A stretch of 38,950 nt of DNA, taken from positions 1-38,950 of the forward strand of contig OMZC01000123.1 of assembly GCA_900315395.1 (NCBI GenBank), read 5' to 3'. Each line of letters starts with the position of its first letter. Position 1 is the first letter of the stretch. Positions 1-9,089 of this stretch are shown here, piece by piece. Below the pieces are notes generated by a model that was not told the origin of the DNA, did not search any database, and saw only the letters and a program-made list of their open reading frames with translations. The DNA comes from an uncultured Gammaproteobacteria bacterium. GTDB taxonomy: Bacteria > Pseudomonadota > Gammaproteobacteria > Enterobacterales > Succinivibrionaceae. The position numbers and the translations under genes are program-made.

Positions 1-345
1 TTTGGCTTATTTATCAGCTTCTAAAATTAAGTTGTAGCTTCATGCGTAACTACTAAAGGTATTCTGAAAAGTAAATTATACAGCTCATCCATGAACATGG
101 TCAGTAAGGTCTAAAAGCAAAATATATTTAGCAAAAACGAAACATACATCAATGAAATGGATGTTTTTATCTGTGTTTTTAGATCATGCGTCAAATAATC
201 AATTTCTATTCTTGATAGATAAGAAATAATAAAGCATAATTGCTCACTCAAAGAGAACCTAAAAATAGGTTCTTTTATTTAAACTAAAAACTACTTAATA
301 CATACACTGTATTTTTGGACAGTAATTAAGTTAAGGAAGAAGAAT
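1..345. other. Intergenic region upstream of dksA
   Basis: No gene was recognised in this AT-rich stretch. It probably holds the 3' flank of a gene lying outside the window, a terminator-like hairpin near 254-276, and the dksA promoter and leader. I could not identify a convincing -35/-10 pair for dksA. Confidence 0.5.
254..280 (+). terminator. Rho-independent terminator-like hairpin
   Basis: The arms AGAACCTA (254-261) and TAGGTTCT (266-273) form an 8-bp perfect stem with an AAAA loop, followed by TTTATTT. It would end a transcript entering from the left of the window, or attenuate a long dksA leader. Confidence 0.6.
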
Positions 346-807
346 ATGGCTGACAATGAAAAGACTGCTACTGCAATCGACTCTATGGGCCCTTTAGCAA
401 TCGCTGGTGTTGAACCTTACCAAGAACAACCTGGCGAAGAGTATATGAACGAGAAGCAGAAGGCTCATTTCAAAAAGATCCTGACTGCATGGCGCGATCA
501 GCTACGCAATGAAGTAGATCGTACCGTAGGTCATATGAAGAGCGAGGCTGCAAATTTCCCTGATCCTCTAGATAGAGCATCACAGGAGGAAGAATTTGCT
601 CTTGAGTTACGTGCACGTGACCGTGAACGTAAGTTAATTAAGAAGATCGAAAAGACCTTAGCAAAGATCGATAACGATGAGTTTGGCTACTGCGAGCAGT
701 GCGGTACTGAAATCGGTATCAAGCGTCTAGAAGCAAGACCAACTGCTGATTTATGCGTTGACTGCAAGTCATTAGCAGAAATCAAAGAAAAACAGCTTCA
801 AGGCTAA
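346..807 (+). CDS. dksA: RNA polymerase-binding transcription factor DksA
   Basis: DksA binds in the secondary channel of RNA polymerase and, with ppGpp, controls rRNA and amino-acid promoters. The 153-residue product is close to the E. coli length (151). The coiled-coil tip motif DPLDRA is visible (about residues 74-79), and a C4 zinc finger follows as CEQCG and CVDCK near the C-terminus. The start is supported by AAGGAAGAAG just upstream of the ATG. The next genes (gluQ, pcnB, folK) are in the order usual for gammaproteobacteria. A terminator follows the stop codon immediately, so dksA is probably mostly monocistronic with some read-through. Confidence 0.97.
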   Translation: MADNEKTATAIDSMGPLAIAGVEPYQEQPGEEYMNEKQKAHFKKILTAWRDQLRNEVDRTVGHMKSEAANFPDPLDRASQEEEFALELRARDRERKLIKKIEKTLAKIDNDEFGYCEQCGTEIGIKRLEARPTADLCVDCKSLAEIKEKQLQG

Positions 808-822
808 TCAATTCTAAAAAGA

Positions 823-854
823 AAAGCAGGTGACTATATGTCGCCTGTTTTTTT
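823..854 (+). terminator. Intrinsic terminator between dksA and gluQ
   Basis: CAGGTGAC (827-834) pairs with GTCGCCTG (840-847), with one G-U pair, around a 5-nt loop. Seven T residues follow (848-854), and an A-run precedes the stem. The ATG at 838 lies at the loop/stem border and its Shine-Dalgarno-like AGGTGA is inside the left arm, so the hairpin would limit both transcription and translation of gluQ. Confidence 0.85.
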
Positions 855-1725
855 GCCTGCTATGTACATAGGTCGTTTTGCCCCATCCCCTTCAGGAAGA
901 CTTCATTTTGGCTCTCTTGTAGCAGCCTTAGGTTCTTATCTTAGAGCTCGCCATGAAAATGGACGTATTCTCTTAAGAATTGAAGATCTTGATTTTTACA
1001 GATGTAAAAAAGAATACACTAATCTGATCATCAATGAGCTTCATACTTTAGGCTTTGAATACGATGGTGTTCCTTATATTCAATCAGAACACACCAATGT
1101 GTATCTTGAAAAAGCCAAAGAGCTCATAGACAAAGGTGAAGCTTATTACTGTCACTGTACAAGGTCTATGAAAAAGGTAGAACCTTGTCATTGTAAGAAC
1201 TTACATTTACAGCAAACAGAGAATACAAACTACGCCTTAAACTATGAGGTAAAGAACGTTTGTAATAACACCTTTGAGGATGTGCTTTTAGGCAAGGTAC
1301 ATACTGACTACATAACCAATGAACTTACTTTAATTAGGGCAGACAAAGTAATATCTTACAATTTAGGTTGTGTTGTTGATGACATTCTAGAAGGCGTAAC
1401 TGAGATTGTAAGAGGTGCTGATTTAATTGATATCACACCATCTCAAATCTCACTTTATAAAAGCTTTGATAAAGAAGCACCTCGTTATCTGCACTTACCT
1501 TTGATTATGCAGGATAGTAAAAGAAAGCTCTCCAAGCAGAATCATTCCCCTGCTGTGCTTGATTTAGCTAGCCCTCAAAAGTTGTTAATTACAGGACTTA
1601 AATTTCTAAATCAAGAAACAGATGATTTAAGCGAAAACATGACAGTTTACAAGATCCTTGCAATGGCTGTTGACCGCTTTGAGGTTTTTGCTATCAGTAA
1701 GAAACCTTTGCTCATGACTGTCTGA
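838..1725 (+). CDS. gluQ: Glutamyl-Q tRNA(Asp) synthetase
   Basis: GluQ is a truncated glutamyl-tRNA synthetase paralogue that attaches glutamate to the queuosine base of tRNA(Asp). The product has the class I signature region RFAPSPSGRLHFGSL at the N-terminus, a Cys-rich zinc site (CHC plus further CHC about 16 residues on), and a KLSKQN motif near residue 235 corresponding to KMSKS. It lacks the anticodon-binding domain, as expected. Two starts are possible. ATG 838 has AGGTGA upstream, but lies in the dksA terminator. ATG 862 gives MYIGRFAPSP, closer to the family N-terminus but with no clear ribosome site. Expression probably depends on read-through from dksA. Confidence 0.93.
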   Translation: MSPVFLPAMYIGRFAPSPSGRLHFGSLVAALGSYLRARHENGRILLRIEDLDFYRCKKEYTNLIINELHTLGFEYDGVPYIQSEHTNVYLEKAKELIDKGEAYYCHCTRSMKKVEPCHCKNLHLQQTENTNYALNYEVKNVCNNTFEDVLLGKVHTDYITNELTLIRADKVISYNLGCVVDDILEGVTEIVRGADLIDITPSQISLYKSFDKEAPRYLHLPLIMQDSKRKLSKQNHSPAVLDLASPQKLLITGLKFLNQETDDLSENMTVYKILAMAVDRFEVFAISKKPLLMTV

Positions 1726-1811
1726 CTTTTATAACTGCAAAGTAATATTTCGTCTCAAATAAAAAGATAGCTACTCTGTAAAATTACCTGTCTGCAGGAC
1801 CGCCTTAAAAA

Positions 1812-1820
1812 TGGTATAAT
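1812..1820 (+). promoter_or_regulatory. Extended -10 promoter for pcnB
   Basis: TGGTATAAT is a perfect extended -10 element (TGn-TATAAT) 38 nt upstream of the proposed AUU start. There is no good -35 box, which is usual for extended -10 promoters. Confidence 0.65.
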
Positions 1821-1857
1821 GCGCACGTTTTAAAAGAGTAAATTTGGAGTAAGAAAA

Positions 1858-3357
1858 ATTACTGCACCATTGCAAGGACTTAATACAGAAAGTCTAAAAA
1901 AATTCAAAACAAACGCCAAGAAAAAAGGCTTTGCTCAAAACATAGTATCAGCAAGTGAACTGGGGCTTGATTTATCATCTCTATCAAAAGCAGCAGTTCA
2001 GGTCGTTTCTACCCTTCAAAAGCATAAGTTTAAAGCCTATTTAGTAGGTGGTTGTATCCGTGATCTTCTATTAGGAAAGAAACCTAAAGATTTTGATGTA
2101 TCTACAGATGCTACCCCAGAGCAAGTTCATAGGATCTTTTCAAATTCTAGAATCATTGGCAGAAGATTTAAGATTGTTCACGTTGTCTTTAGTGGACAGA
2201 ATATTATTGAAGTTACTACCTTTAGAAGTAACTCTACTGCTAAAAAAGGTAAAGTAAATCCAACAAGAGTGTCAGCAGAGTCTGGCATGCTTTTAAGAGA
2301 CAATGTTTACGGTAAAAGCATTGTTGAGGATTCTCAAAGACGTGACTTTACCATTAACGCTCTATATCTTGATCCTGTAAAAAAAGAGATCTACGACTAC
2401 AACGGTGGTCTTTACGATATGCAAAAAGGCATCATTGATATCATCGGTGATCCTGACACAAGATATAGTGAAGATCCTGTTCGTATGATCAGAGCTTTAA
2501 GATTTAGCGCAAAACTTGGCTTTAAGCTCTCAAAGAGAACATCTGATCCTATTAAGAGACTGTCAGCTCTCTTACTTGAAGTTTCAAACGCTCGTATGTT
2601 TGAAGAGGTAAACAAACTCTTTATTACAGGTCATGGCTACAACAGCTTCAAGATTTTAAGAAAGTACAACATTTTTGAACTTTTGTTTCCTGATGCTGGA
2701 GACTTTTTAGATAACAAGAGCTACATCGACTTTGTTGAATATGCACTTTCAAGCTCTGATAAGAGATACGCTGAGAACAAGAGAAATATGCCTCATTTCT
2801 TATATTCAGTAATACTATGGGGCGTATTCCAGAACAATGTTTTCAGATTAAGACGCTACAGCGAATCTATGGTGTCTCCAATGGAAGACAATGACATTGT
2901 AAGATTAGCTTTAGATTCTGTATTTGATAATCAGGATAAAGTAACTGACATTCCAATGGCTGTAAGCGACAGCATTAAGTCATTGTGGAGAATGCAGTTA
3001 GTTCTGCAGCAAATAGAGTTACTAAAAGACTATGATGAAGTTTCAAACAGAACTATCTTTAGAGCTGCCTTTGATTTCATCTCATTACGCGCAAAGTTTG
3101 AACCATATTTAGCTACTTGCGTTAATTTCTGGCAGCCTTACTATGTAAAATCAGCAGCAATTGCTGCTAAGAGAAAGGCTTTAAAAGATCAGAAATATCA
3201 GCAGAAGTTTTCTAATAAAAAGAAATCTAAAAAGCAAAAAGGTCCTAAAAATCCAGCCACAGAAGGCTTTGAGGATGAGACCAATTTAAGTGCTAAGCGT
3301 AAAGAGCAGTTAGCTAAAGCAAAAGCATGGAGAGCATCCATGAACTTAGGTAACTAA
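1858..3357 (+). CDS. pcnB: Poly(A) polymerase I, AUU start
   Basis: PcnB adds poly(A) tails to RNA 3' ends and promotes decay. The nucleotidyltransferase signature LVGGCIRDLLLG with KDFDV is at about residues 62-80, and the RRDFTINALY motif of class II polymerases/CCA enzymes follows near residue 160. The C-terminus is Lys/Arg-rich, as in the family. No ATG or GTG fits the N-terminus. TTG 1870 is poorly spaced from the GGAG at 1846-1849, whereas ATT 1858 in the same frame is 8 nt after GGAG. E. coli pcnB is known to start at AUU, so I chose ATT 1858. The stop is one base before the folK ATG, so the two are probably cotranscribed. Confidence 0.93.
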   Translation: MTAPLQGLNTESLKKFKTNAKKKGFAQNIVSASELGLDLSSLSKAAVQVVSTLQKHKFKAYLVGGCIRDLLLGKKPKDFDVSTDATPEQVHRIFSNSRIIGRRFKIVHVVFSGQNIIEVTTFRSNSTAKKGKVNPTRVSAESGMLLRDNVYGKSIVEDSQRRDFTINALYLDPVKKEIYDYNGGLYDMQKGIIDIIGDPDTRYSEDPVRMIRALRFSAKLGFKLSKRTSDPIKRLSALLLEVSNARMFEEVNKLFITGHGYNSFKILRKYNIFELLFPDAGDFLDNKSYIDFVEYALSSSDKRYAENKRNMPHFLYSVILWGVFQNNVFRLRRYSESMVSPMEDNDIVRLALDSVFDNQDKVTDIPMAVSDSIKSLWRMQLVLQQIELLKDYDEVSNRTIFRAAFDFISLRAKFEPYLATCVNFWQPYYVKSAAIAAKRKALKDQKYQQKFSNKKKSKKQKGPKNPATEGFEDETNLSAKRKEQLAKAKAWRASMNLGN

Positions 3358-3358
3358 A

Positions 3359-3853
3359 ATGACCAAAGTTTTACTCTCATTAGGTTCTAATCTAGGTGAC
3401 AGCATCGATATCTTAAATCATGCCATCGATGACATTAAAGGCAAAGATGGCATTAAAAAGGTGGTGGTATCGCCTTTTTATAAAACTAAGCCTGTAGGAT
3501 TTTTAGATCAGGACGATTTTGTCAATTTAGCATTATCTCTTGAAACTGATATCAACTCTTTTGAGTTACTAGATTTTCTGTCATCACTTGAGCTCAAATA
3601 CAAAAGAGTAAGACTGTTCAAAGACGGTCCTAGAACTCTTGATATAGATATCATCGCTTACGGAGATACTAAAAGTGATGATAAAAAGCTTACCCTGCCA
3701 CATCCTAGAATGCAGGATAGAGCTTTTGTGCTAGCTCCTTTAAAGGATATTGAGCCAGATTTTTTAGTTACAAAATTTAATCAGAGCATCAAAGAACTTT
3801 TTGATGCACTACCTACAAAAGAAAAACAAGACGTTAAGGTTATAAATGGCTAA
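3359..3853 (+). CDS. folK: 2-amino-4-hydroxy-6-hydroxymethyldihydropteridine pyrophosphokinase
   Basis: FolK transfers pyrophosphate from ATP to 6-hydroxymethyl-dihydropterin in folate synthesis. The 164-residue product has the N-terminal LSLGSNLGD motif, the FLDQDDFVN segment, and the signature GPRTLDIDIIAYG with its Mg-binding Asp residues, followed by LPHPRMQDRAFVLAPL. It begins one base after the pcnB stop and overlaps pth by 8 nt, indicating translational coupling within a pcnB-folK-pth unit. Confidence 0.97.
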   Translation: MTKVLLSLGSNLGDSIDILNHAIDDIKGKDGIKKVVVSPFYKTKPVGFLDQDDFVNLALSLETDINSFELLDFLSSLELKYKRVRLFKDGPRTLDIDIIAYGDTKSDDKKLTLPHPRMQDRAFVLAPLKDIEPDFLVTKFNQSIKELFDALPTKEKQDVKVING

Positions 3854-4442
3854 CGACAAGTGCAATATCAAACTGATTGTAGGTCTGGGTAATCCTGGTT
3901 CTGAATATGAACACACCAGACACAACATCGGTGTTGATTTTTTATATAAGCTTGCAGATAAATACAGAATTGACATGCGTCCTGAAGGCAAGTTCTCAGG
4001 AATTTTAGGTAGAGGCATGATCTTAGATCACGAAGTAAGATTAGTATTCCCTACTACCTTTATGAATGAATCTGGTCGTTCTGTTGCTGCTCTGTGCAAT
4101 TTCTACAAGATTAAACCTGAGGAAATCTTAGTTTGTCATGACGATCTTGATCTTCCTGCAGGTCATATGAAGTTTAAATTTGGTGGTGGACTTGCAGGAC
4201 ACAATGGACTGCGCAGCATCACTGCAAATTTATCAAATTCACAAAACTATTACAGATTACGTCTTGGTATTGGTAAACCACCATCACATGAGGTAATCAA
4301 CTGGGTTTTAGGTAAGCCTTCTGCTACAGACAAGAAGCTTATCGATGATGCTTATGAAGAAGCTCTTTTAGCAATAGACAAACTCTTTACAGACGGAGTT
4401 TCTAAAGCAACATCAATGATTAATGGTTACAAGCCTAACTAG
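3846..4442 (+). CDS. pth: Peptidyl-tRNA hydrolase
   Basis: Pth releases peptides from peptidyl-tRNAs that drop off the ribosome. The 198-residue product has the family hallmarks: [17 protein letters not shown] with catalytic His26 (E. coli His20), FMNESG, the HDDLDLP segment and GHNGLRS. The ATG overlaps the end of folK by 8 nt. The pairing of pth with ychF directly downstream is conserved in many gammaproteobacteria, which supports both calls. Confidence 0.97.
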   Translation: MANDKCNIKLIVGLGNPGSEYEHTRHNIGVDFLYKLADKYRIDMRPEGKFSGILGRGMILDHEVRLVFPTTFMNESGRSVAALCNFYKIKPEEILVCHDDLDLPAGHMKFKFGGGLAGHNGLRSITANLSNSQNYYRLRLGIGKPPSHEVINWVLGKPSATDKKLIDDAYEEALLAIDKLFTDGVSKATSMINGYKPN

Positions 4443-4454
4443 GAGAATAATAAA

Positions 4455-5549
4455 ATGGGTTTTAAATGCGGTATTGTAGGTCTGCCTAATGTTGGTAAAT
4501 CTACCTTGTTCAATGCACTAACTAAAGCAGGAATTGCAGCAGAAAACTTTCCATTCTGCACTATCGAACCTAATACCGGTATCGTTCCAGTACCTGATCC
4601 TCGTTTAGACGCAATTGCAGCTATCGTAAAACCAGCTAAGATTGTTCCAACTTCAATGGAGTTCGTGGATATTGCAGGTTTAGTAAAAGGTGCTTCAAAA
4701 GGTGAAGGTTTAGGTAACCAGTTCTTAATGAACATTCGTGAAACCGATGCGATTGCACACGTAGTTCGTTGCTTTGATGACGAGAACGTTATTCACGTTG
4801 CAGGTAAGGTTGATCCTGTTGAAGATATCGAAGTTATCAACACTGAGCTTGCTCTAAGCGATCTTGATATCTGCGATAAGGCTTTACAGCGTTTAGAGAA
4901 GAGAGCTAGAACCGGTGGTGACAAGGAAGCTTTAGCTCAGGTTGTAGCACTAGAAAAATGCAAACCAGCTTTAGAGCAGGGCAAGATGTTACGTTCAGTT
5001 GACTTTACTGATGCTGACAGAGCTGCTTTAAGAAACTTCAACTTCTTAACCATTAAGCCTGTTATGTACATTGCTAACGTATCTGAAGATGGCTTTACCA
5101 ACAATCCATATCTTGATGCTGTTAAGAAGTTAGCTGATGAGGAGAAGTCAATCGTAGTTCCTGTATCAGCTGCAATTGAGTCTGATTTAGCATCTATGGA
5201 CGAAGCTGACAGAAAAGAGTTCATGGACAGCTTAGGTATTGAAGAGCCAGGTTTGAACCGCGTAATTCGTGCTGGCTATCAGTTATTAGGCCTACAGACC
5301 TTCTTTACAGCAGGTCCTAAGGAAGTAAGAGCATGGACTGTTAAAGTTGGTGCTACTGCTCCACAGGCAGCAGGTAAAATTCACTCTGACTTTGAAAGAG
5401 GTTTCATTCGCGCTCAGACTATCGCTTATGACGATTTCATCAAATACAACGGTGAAGCAGGCGCTAAAGAAGCTGGTAAGTTAAGATCAGAAGGTAAGGA
5501 CTACATCGTTCACGACGGTGACTTATTCGAGTTCTTATTCAACGTTTAA
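4455..5549 (+). CDS. ychF: Ribosome-binding ATPase YchF (OLA1/Obg family)
   Basis: YchF is a P-loop NTPase associated with ribosomes and stress responses. The 364-residue product has a Walker A motif GLPNVGKST at residues 8-16, switch [19 protein letters not shown], and a C-terminal TGS domain (about 280-364). The G4 position reads NVSE rather than NKxD; this fits the known ATP preference of the family. AGGAG precedes the ATG. An intrinsic terminator follows directly, closing the operon that starts at pcnB. Confidence 0.97.
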   Translation: MGFKCGIVGLPNVGKSTLFNALTKAGIAAENFPFCTIEPNTGIVPVPDPRLDAIAAIVKPAKIVPTSMEFVDIAGLVKGASKGEGLGNQFLMNIRETDAIAHVVRCFDDENVIHVAGKVDPVEDIEVINTELALSDLDICDKALQRLEKRARTGGDKEALAQVVALEKCKPALEQGKMLRSVDFTDADRAALRNFNFLTIKPVMYIANVSEDGFTNNPYLDAVKKLADEEKSIVVPVSAAIESDLASMDEADRKEFMDSLGIEEPGLNRVIRAGYQLLGLQTFFTAGPKEVRAWTVKVGATAPQAAGKIHSDFERGFIRAQTIAYDDFIKYNGEAGAKEAGKLRSEGKDYIVHDGDLFEFLFNV

Positions 5550-5569
5550 TTTGATTTAAACGTCCATAG

Positions 5570-5602
5570 GAGAAGACAGGAAAAAAACTGTCTTCTCTTT
5601 TT
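5570..5602 (+). terminator. Intrinsic terminator of ychF
   Basis: GAGAAGACAG (5570-5579) pairs perfectly with CTGTCTTCTC (5588-5597) over an 8-nt loop; TTTTT follows. It separates the pcnB-ychF unit from the convergent MetN-like gene. Confidence 0.93.
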
Positions 5603-5648
5603 GTATCTATACTCGTATTCACTTTCATCGTAACCACTTTCTTAATCT

Positions 5649-6719
5649 CTATAAGCTCAATTCAAAAGAGATAGCTCTTTTTTCAAGAAAGTCTGCAAGT
5701 ACTTTTAGGTACTTCTCATCAACTACTAAAGAGAACTTCTCTTTAATAGTATTATCTAAAGGTACAACCTTACCCTCACCAATTTCAAAAGGTAATCTAA
5801 GCTCTGTAGCTATGGTGTAAATGATGCCTTTAGAGACTGAAGGATCTTCTACAAGTTCTGTGTTAATAGAATTTTCAATAACAACTTTTACCTTTTTGTC
5901 GATGTATTCACTTGTAGCTTTATCTACATTCTCTTGAAATTCTTTCTGTCTATTTTCAGGCGGTCTATCTTCATGAGGTCTATTTTCAGGCTGTTGATTA
6001 GCAACTTTTAAGCTGTCTTTTGAAAGGATAGAAGCAACTGATCTTTCATTGACCTTAGCTTGTACCTTAAGATCTTTACTCTCTTCAATGTTAATGACTC
6101 TAAGGGATGCTTTGTTCTCAATCTGTGAAAGCTTAGGTACAGTTACAATGATGGTACAACCTAAGCGTTTGTTAAGATCTTTTAAGAGATTGACAATGAT
6201 ATCTCGCTCCTCAAGATTTAATCTTGAAAGAGGATCATCAAGTAAAAGTACTTCTGAGTTTTGAGCTACAGCTCTGCTGATTAGGACCTTGATCTTTAAA
6301 AAGTCTGACAAGTTCAAACAGCGATTTTGAATATTGTTCTCAATCTTTAATAAAGAAATGGCTTTACTGACTATGCGTGCAATCTGATTTGATAATAGGT
6401 TAGTGCATTTTAAAGGTAGTGCTACATTGTCATAGACTGTATCACGTCTGTTTAATACTGCGTTATATGAGATTAGGTTTACTTTGCTTTTATAAAAGCG
6501 CAGAGTTTCTCTTTTTAAGTTTGATAGATCTAGATCTCCTACTCTGATGTTTCCAGAATCAGGCTTTTTAATTCTGCCCAAACACTCTAAAAGAGAAGTA
6601 CGAGTATCAGCATCAGGAGATACACAAATTACAAACTCCCCTTTTTGAACTTCAAAGGAGACGTTATCGAGGACTTTGTGCTTTCCTTGAATTTTGGTAA
6701 CTTTACTTAAAGATATCAT
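5649..6719 (-). CDS. Degenerate MetN-like ABC ATPase with a possible C-terminal NIL-type domain
   Basis: The N-terminal ~210 residues follow the methionine-importer ATPase MetN, including a clear YDNVALPL segment. The nucleotide-binding motifs are all damaged: Walker A reads SPDADTRTSL (residues 34-43) with no Gly-rich loop and no Lys; the Q-loop Gln is absent; the signature reads LSDFL instead of LSGGQ; Walker B is LLLDDP with Asp for the catalytic Glu; the H-loop reads VTVPK with no His. A low-complexity Pro/Glu/Arg-rich linker (about 235-270) leads to a C-terminal ~80-residue domain resembling the methionine-binding NIL domain; this last point is tentative. No permease or binding protein is adjacent. 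It is the last gene on this strand after nifH, 172 nt away. I infer a non-catalytic role, perhaps methionine sensing. Confidence is high for the family and low for the function. Confidence 0.7.
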   Translation of the reverse strand: MISLSKVTKIQGKHKVLDNVSFEVQKGEFVICVSPDADTRTSLLECLGRIKKPDSGNIRVGDLDLSNLKRETLRFYKSKVNLISYNAVLNRRDTVYDNVALPLKCTNLLSNQIARIVSKAISLLKIENNIQNRCLNLSDFLKIKVLISRAVAQNSEVLLLDDPLSRLNLEERDIIVNLLKDLNKRLGCTIIVTVPKLSQIENKASLRVINIEESKDLKVQAKVNERSVASILSKDSLKVANQQPENRPHEDRPPENRQKEFQENVDKATSEYIDKKVKVVIENSINTELVEDPSVSKGIIYTIATELRLPFEIGEGKVVPLDNTIKEKFSLVVDEKYLKVLADFLEKRAISFELSL

Positions 6720-6750
6720 GACTACACCAATACCTTTTACAATACGCGCC

Positions 6751-6772
6751 AGCTCAATGCAGACATTGAGCT
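6751..6772. promoter_or_regulatory. Strong hairpin in the leader of the MetN-like gene
   Basis: AGCTCAATG (6751-6759) and CATTGAGCT (6764-6772) form a perfect 9-bp stem around CAGA. On the + strand it is followed by a T-rich tract, so it reads as a terminator for a + transcript, but no + gene ends here. On the - strand it lies 32 nt upstream of the MetN-like start. Confidence 0.45.
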
Positions 6773-6799
6773 TTATCTTTTTTATTTTTTAAGCTCCTA

Positions 6800-6831
6800 A
6801 AACTAAAAGATGCCAGGCTCAAAGGAACCTG
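6800..6831 (-). terminator. Possible weak terminator after nifH
   Basis: Reading the - strand, CAGGTTC and GAGCCTG (6831-6814) pair over a 7-bp stem with one G-U and a CTTT loop, followed by GCATCTTTTAG. The T-run is short, so read-through into the MetN-like gene is plausible. Confidence 0.45.
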
Positions 6832-6891
6832 ACAAATCAAACAAGGAGCAATTATGTTTTTAATTTACTCAGTCTTTTGAAGAACTCTTGA

Positions 6892-7743
<852 letters not shown>

Positions 7744-7746
7744 TTA

Positions 7747-9087
7747 TTATTTGTTGCCAACTGCTGCGCTGTATACGCGCTCAATTAGATTTAAACCGCC
7801 TCTGTAACCTGCAAAGCTACGAGTTACTACCAATGTTTCTGTAGAAGGTGCTGAAACCTCAATTAAAAGAGCTTTCTTTTCTCTAGCTACATCAGCTTCC
7901 CAGCTACTGCCCAAAAGCAGAGGTACACCTGAACCAAAATCTGTTTCTTGTAATGACTTTTCTACAAAGTAACCATCCTCATGGAACTCTACATCTACTG
8001 ATACATCCTCAGATAAGTGCTTGAAGCTCTCAGAGATCTGCTCACGCAGGTTCTCAGGAGGATTATCTGTAATGATCTGCTTTACAGGGATTAAACCTAG
8101 CTGATCGGTTAAGAAAGTGCTGTAAGAGAGAACATCTGTTGAACTGCCTACAGCTGCAAACTTAGCTGGAAGACCATACCAGTACTCTGAGAAGAAGTTT
8201 GCAAAGTGCTCTAAGAAGTAATAGTAGATTTCAGACTCTTTCTTGATGAACTCTTCAGACTTAGTCTTATCAATGCCACCGAACTCAACTACCTTGCGGA
8301 TGAAGCTTGTAGTAGCCTCTTCACCGATTGGCAATCTGTCAAAGTGCAGATATCTCTGGGAGTATTTCTTCTCGAGGTGTTTTACAATCTTAAGACCGTT
8401 CCAAGTACCGATTAGTAAGTTGAAATCAGCCTTAGGAATATCCTTCCATTCCTTTGCGCCACCGCTTTCAGGTCCAAATAAGACATTAACCTCAAAGCCG
8501 ATTGCTCTTAAGATACGTACAATCTCAAGATAATCACCTCTCCAGTTCTGATTGAAGTATGGAGTTTCAAGCCACAGGTTAACTAAACCTTTTTGTTTCT
8601 CACCGTCATACTTACCTACAAACTGATCGATGATAGCTTTTACTACAAGCTCATGACCGTCTAGGTTGGTACCCTTAAAGCCACCGGTATCAGCAAAGAC
8701 AATTGGATAACCGTTCTTTTGGTACTTGCGTACTACAGAGCCTACATCGTCACCTACTAACTCACCTGAGCAACCGGTTAGTACTACGAAAAGATCGCCT
8801 TTTACTACACCTAAACTTGCTCTAATTAAATTGTCTAGCTTCTTAGCGCCACCGAAAACAATGTCGTTCTCACCTACGTTAGCACTAGGGATGTTGCCTC
8901 CACTTACACCTGCTGTTCCCTGAAAGCCGTTATCAAAGCTTAAAAAGAAGAACTGTTTGTACATACAGCCAGGACCTGTATTTGCAATAGGCACTGCACC
9001 TTTAATTGCTGCTACTGTATAAGCTGCGCCTACAGTACAAGCGTAGTGTGAATGAACAATAGTGCCGCCTTTCTTTTTATTTGCCAT
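7747..9087 (-). CDS. Nitrogenase-like reductase beta subunit (NifK/MarK-like)
   Basis: A 446-residue oxidoreductase component 1 family protein, shorter than typical NifK (~520). All three beta-side P-cluster cysteine positions are visible: Cys17 (HYACTVGAAY), Cys41 (TGPGCMYKQ) and Cys106 (LTGCSGELVGDDV), matching NifK Cys70, Cys95 and Cys153. The N-terminal extension of Mo-nitrogenase NifK is missing. It starts 2 nt after the D subunit stop, consistent with a tightly coupled heterotetramer. Together with D it should form a P-cluster-carrying reductase. By family it belongs with the nitrogenase-like reductases; the MarK assignment is inferred from locus content, not from an alignment I could run. 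Confidence 0.85.
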   Translation of the reverse strand: MANKKKGGTIVHSHYACTVGAAYTVAAIKGAVPIANTGPGCMYKQFFFLSFDNGFQGTAGVSGGNIPSANVGENDIVFGGAKKLDNLIRASLGVVKGDLFVVLTGCSGELVGDDVGSVVRKYQKNGYPIVFADTGGFKGTNLDGHELVVKAIIDQFVGKYDGEKQKGLVNLWLETPYFNQNWRGDYLEIVRILRAIGFEVNVLFGPESGGAKEWKDIPKADFNLLIGTWNGLKIVKHLEKKYSQRYLHFDRLPIGEEATTSFIRKVVEFGGIDKTKSEEFIKKESEIYYYFLEHFANFFSEYWYGLPAKFAAVGSSTDVLSYSTFLTDQLGLIPVKQIITDNPPENLREQISESFKHLSEDVSVDVEFHEDGYFVEKSLQETDFGSGVPLLLGSSWEADVAREKKALLIEVSAPSTETLVVTRSFAGYRGGLNLIERVYSAAVGNK

Positions 9088-9089
9088 TT

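Noticed and set aside
6854-6880. Tiny + strand ORF (eight codons) after AGGAG
   Set aside because: No promoter or downstream + gene to regulate; likely chance.
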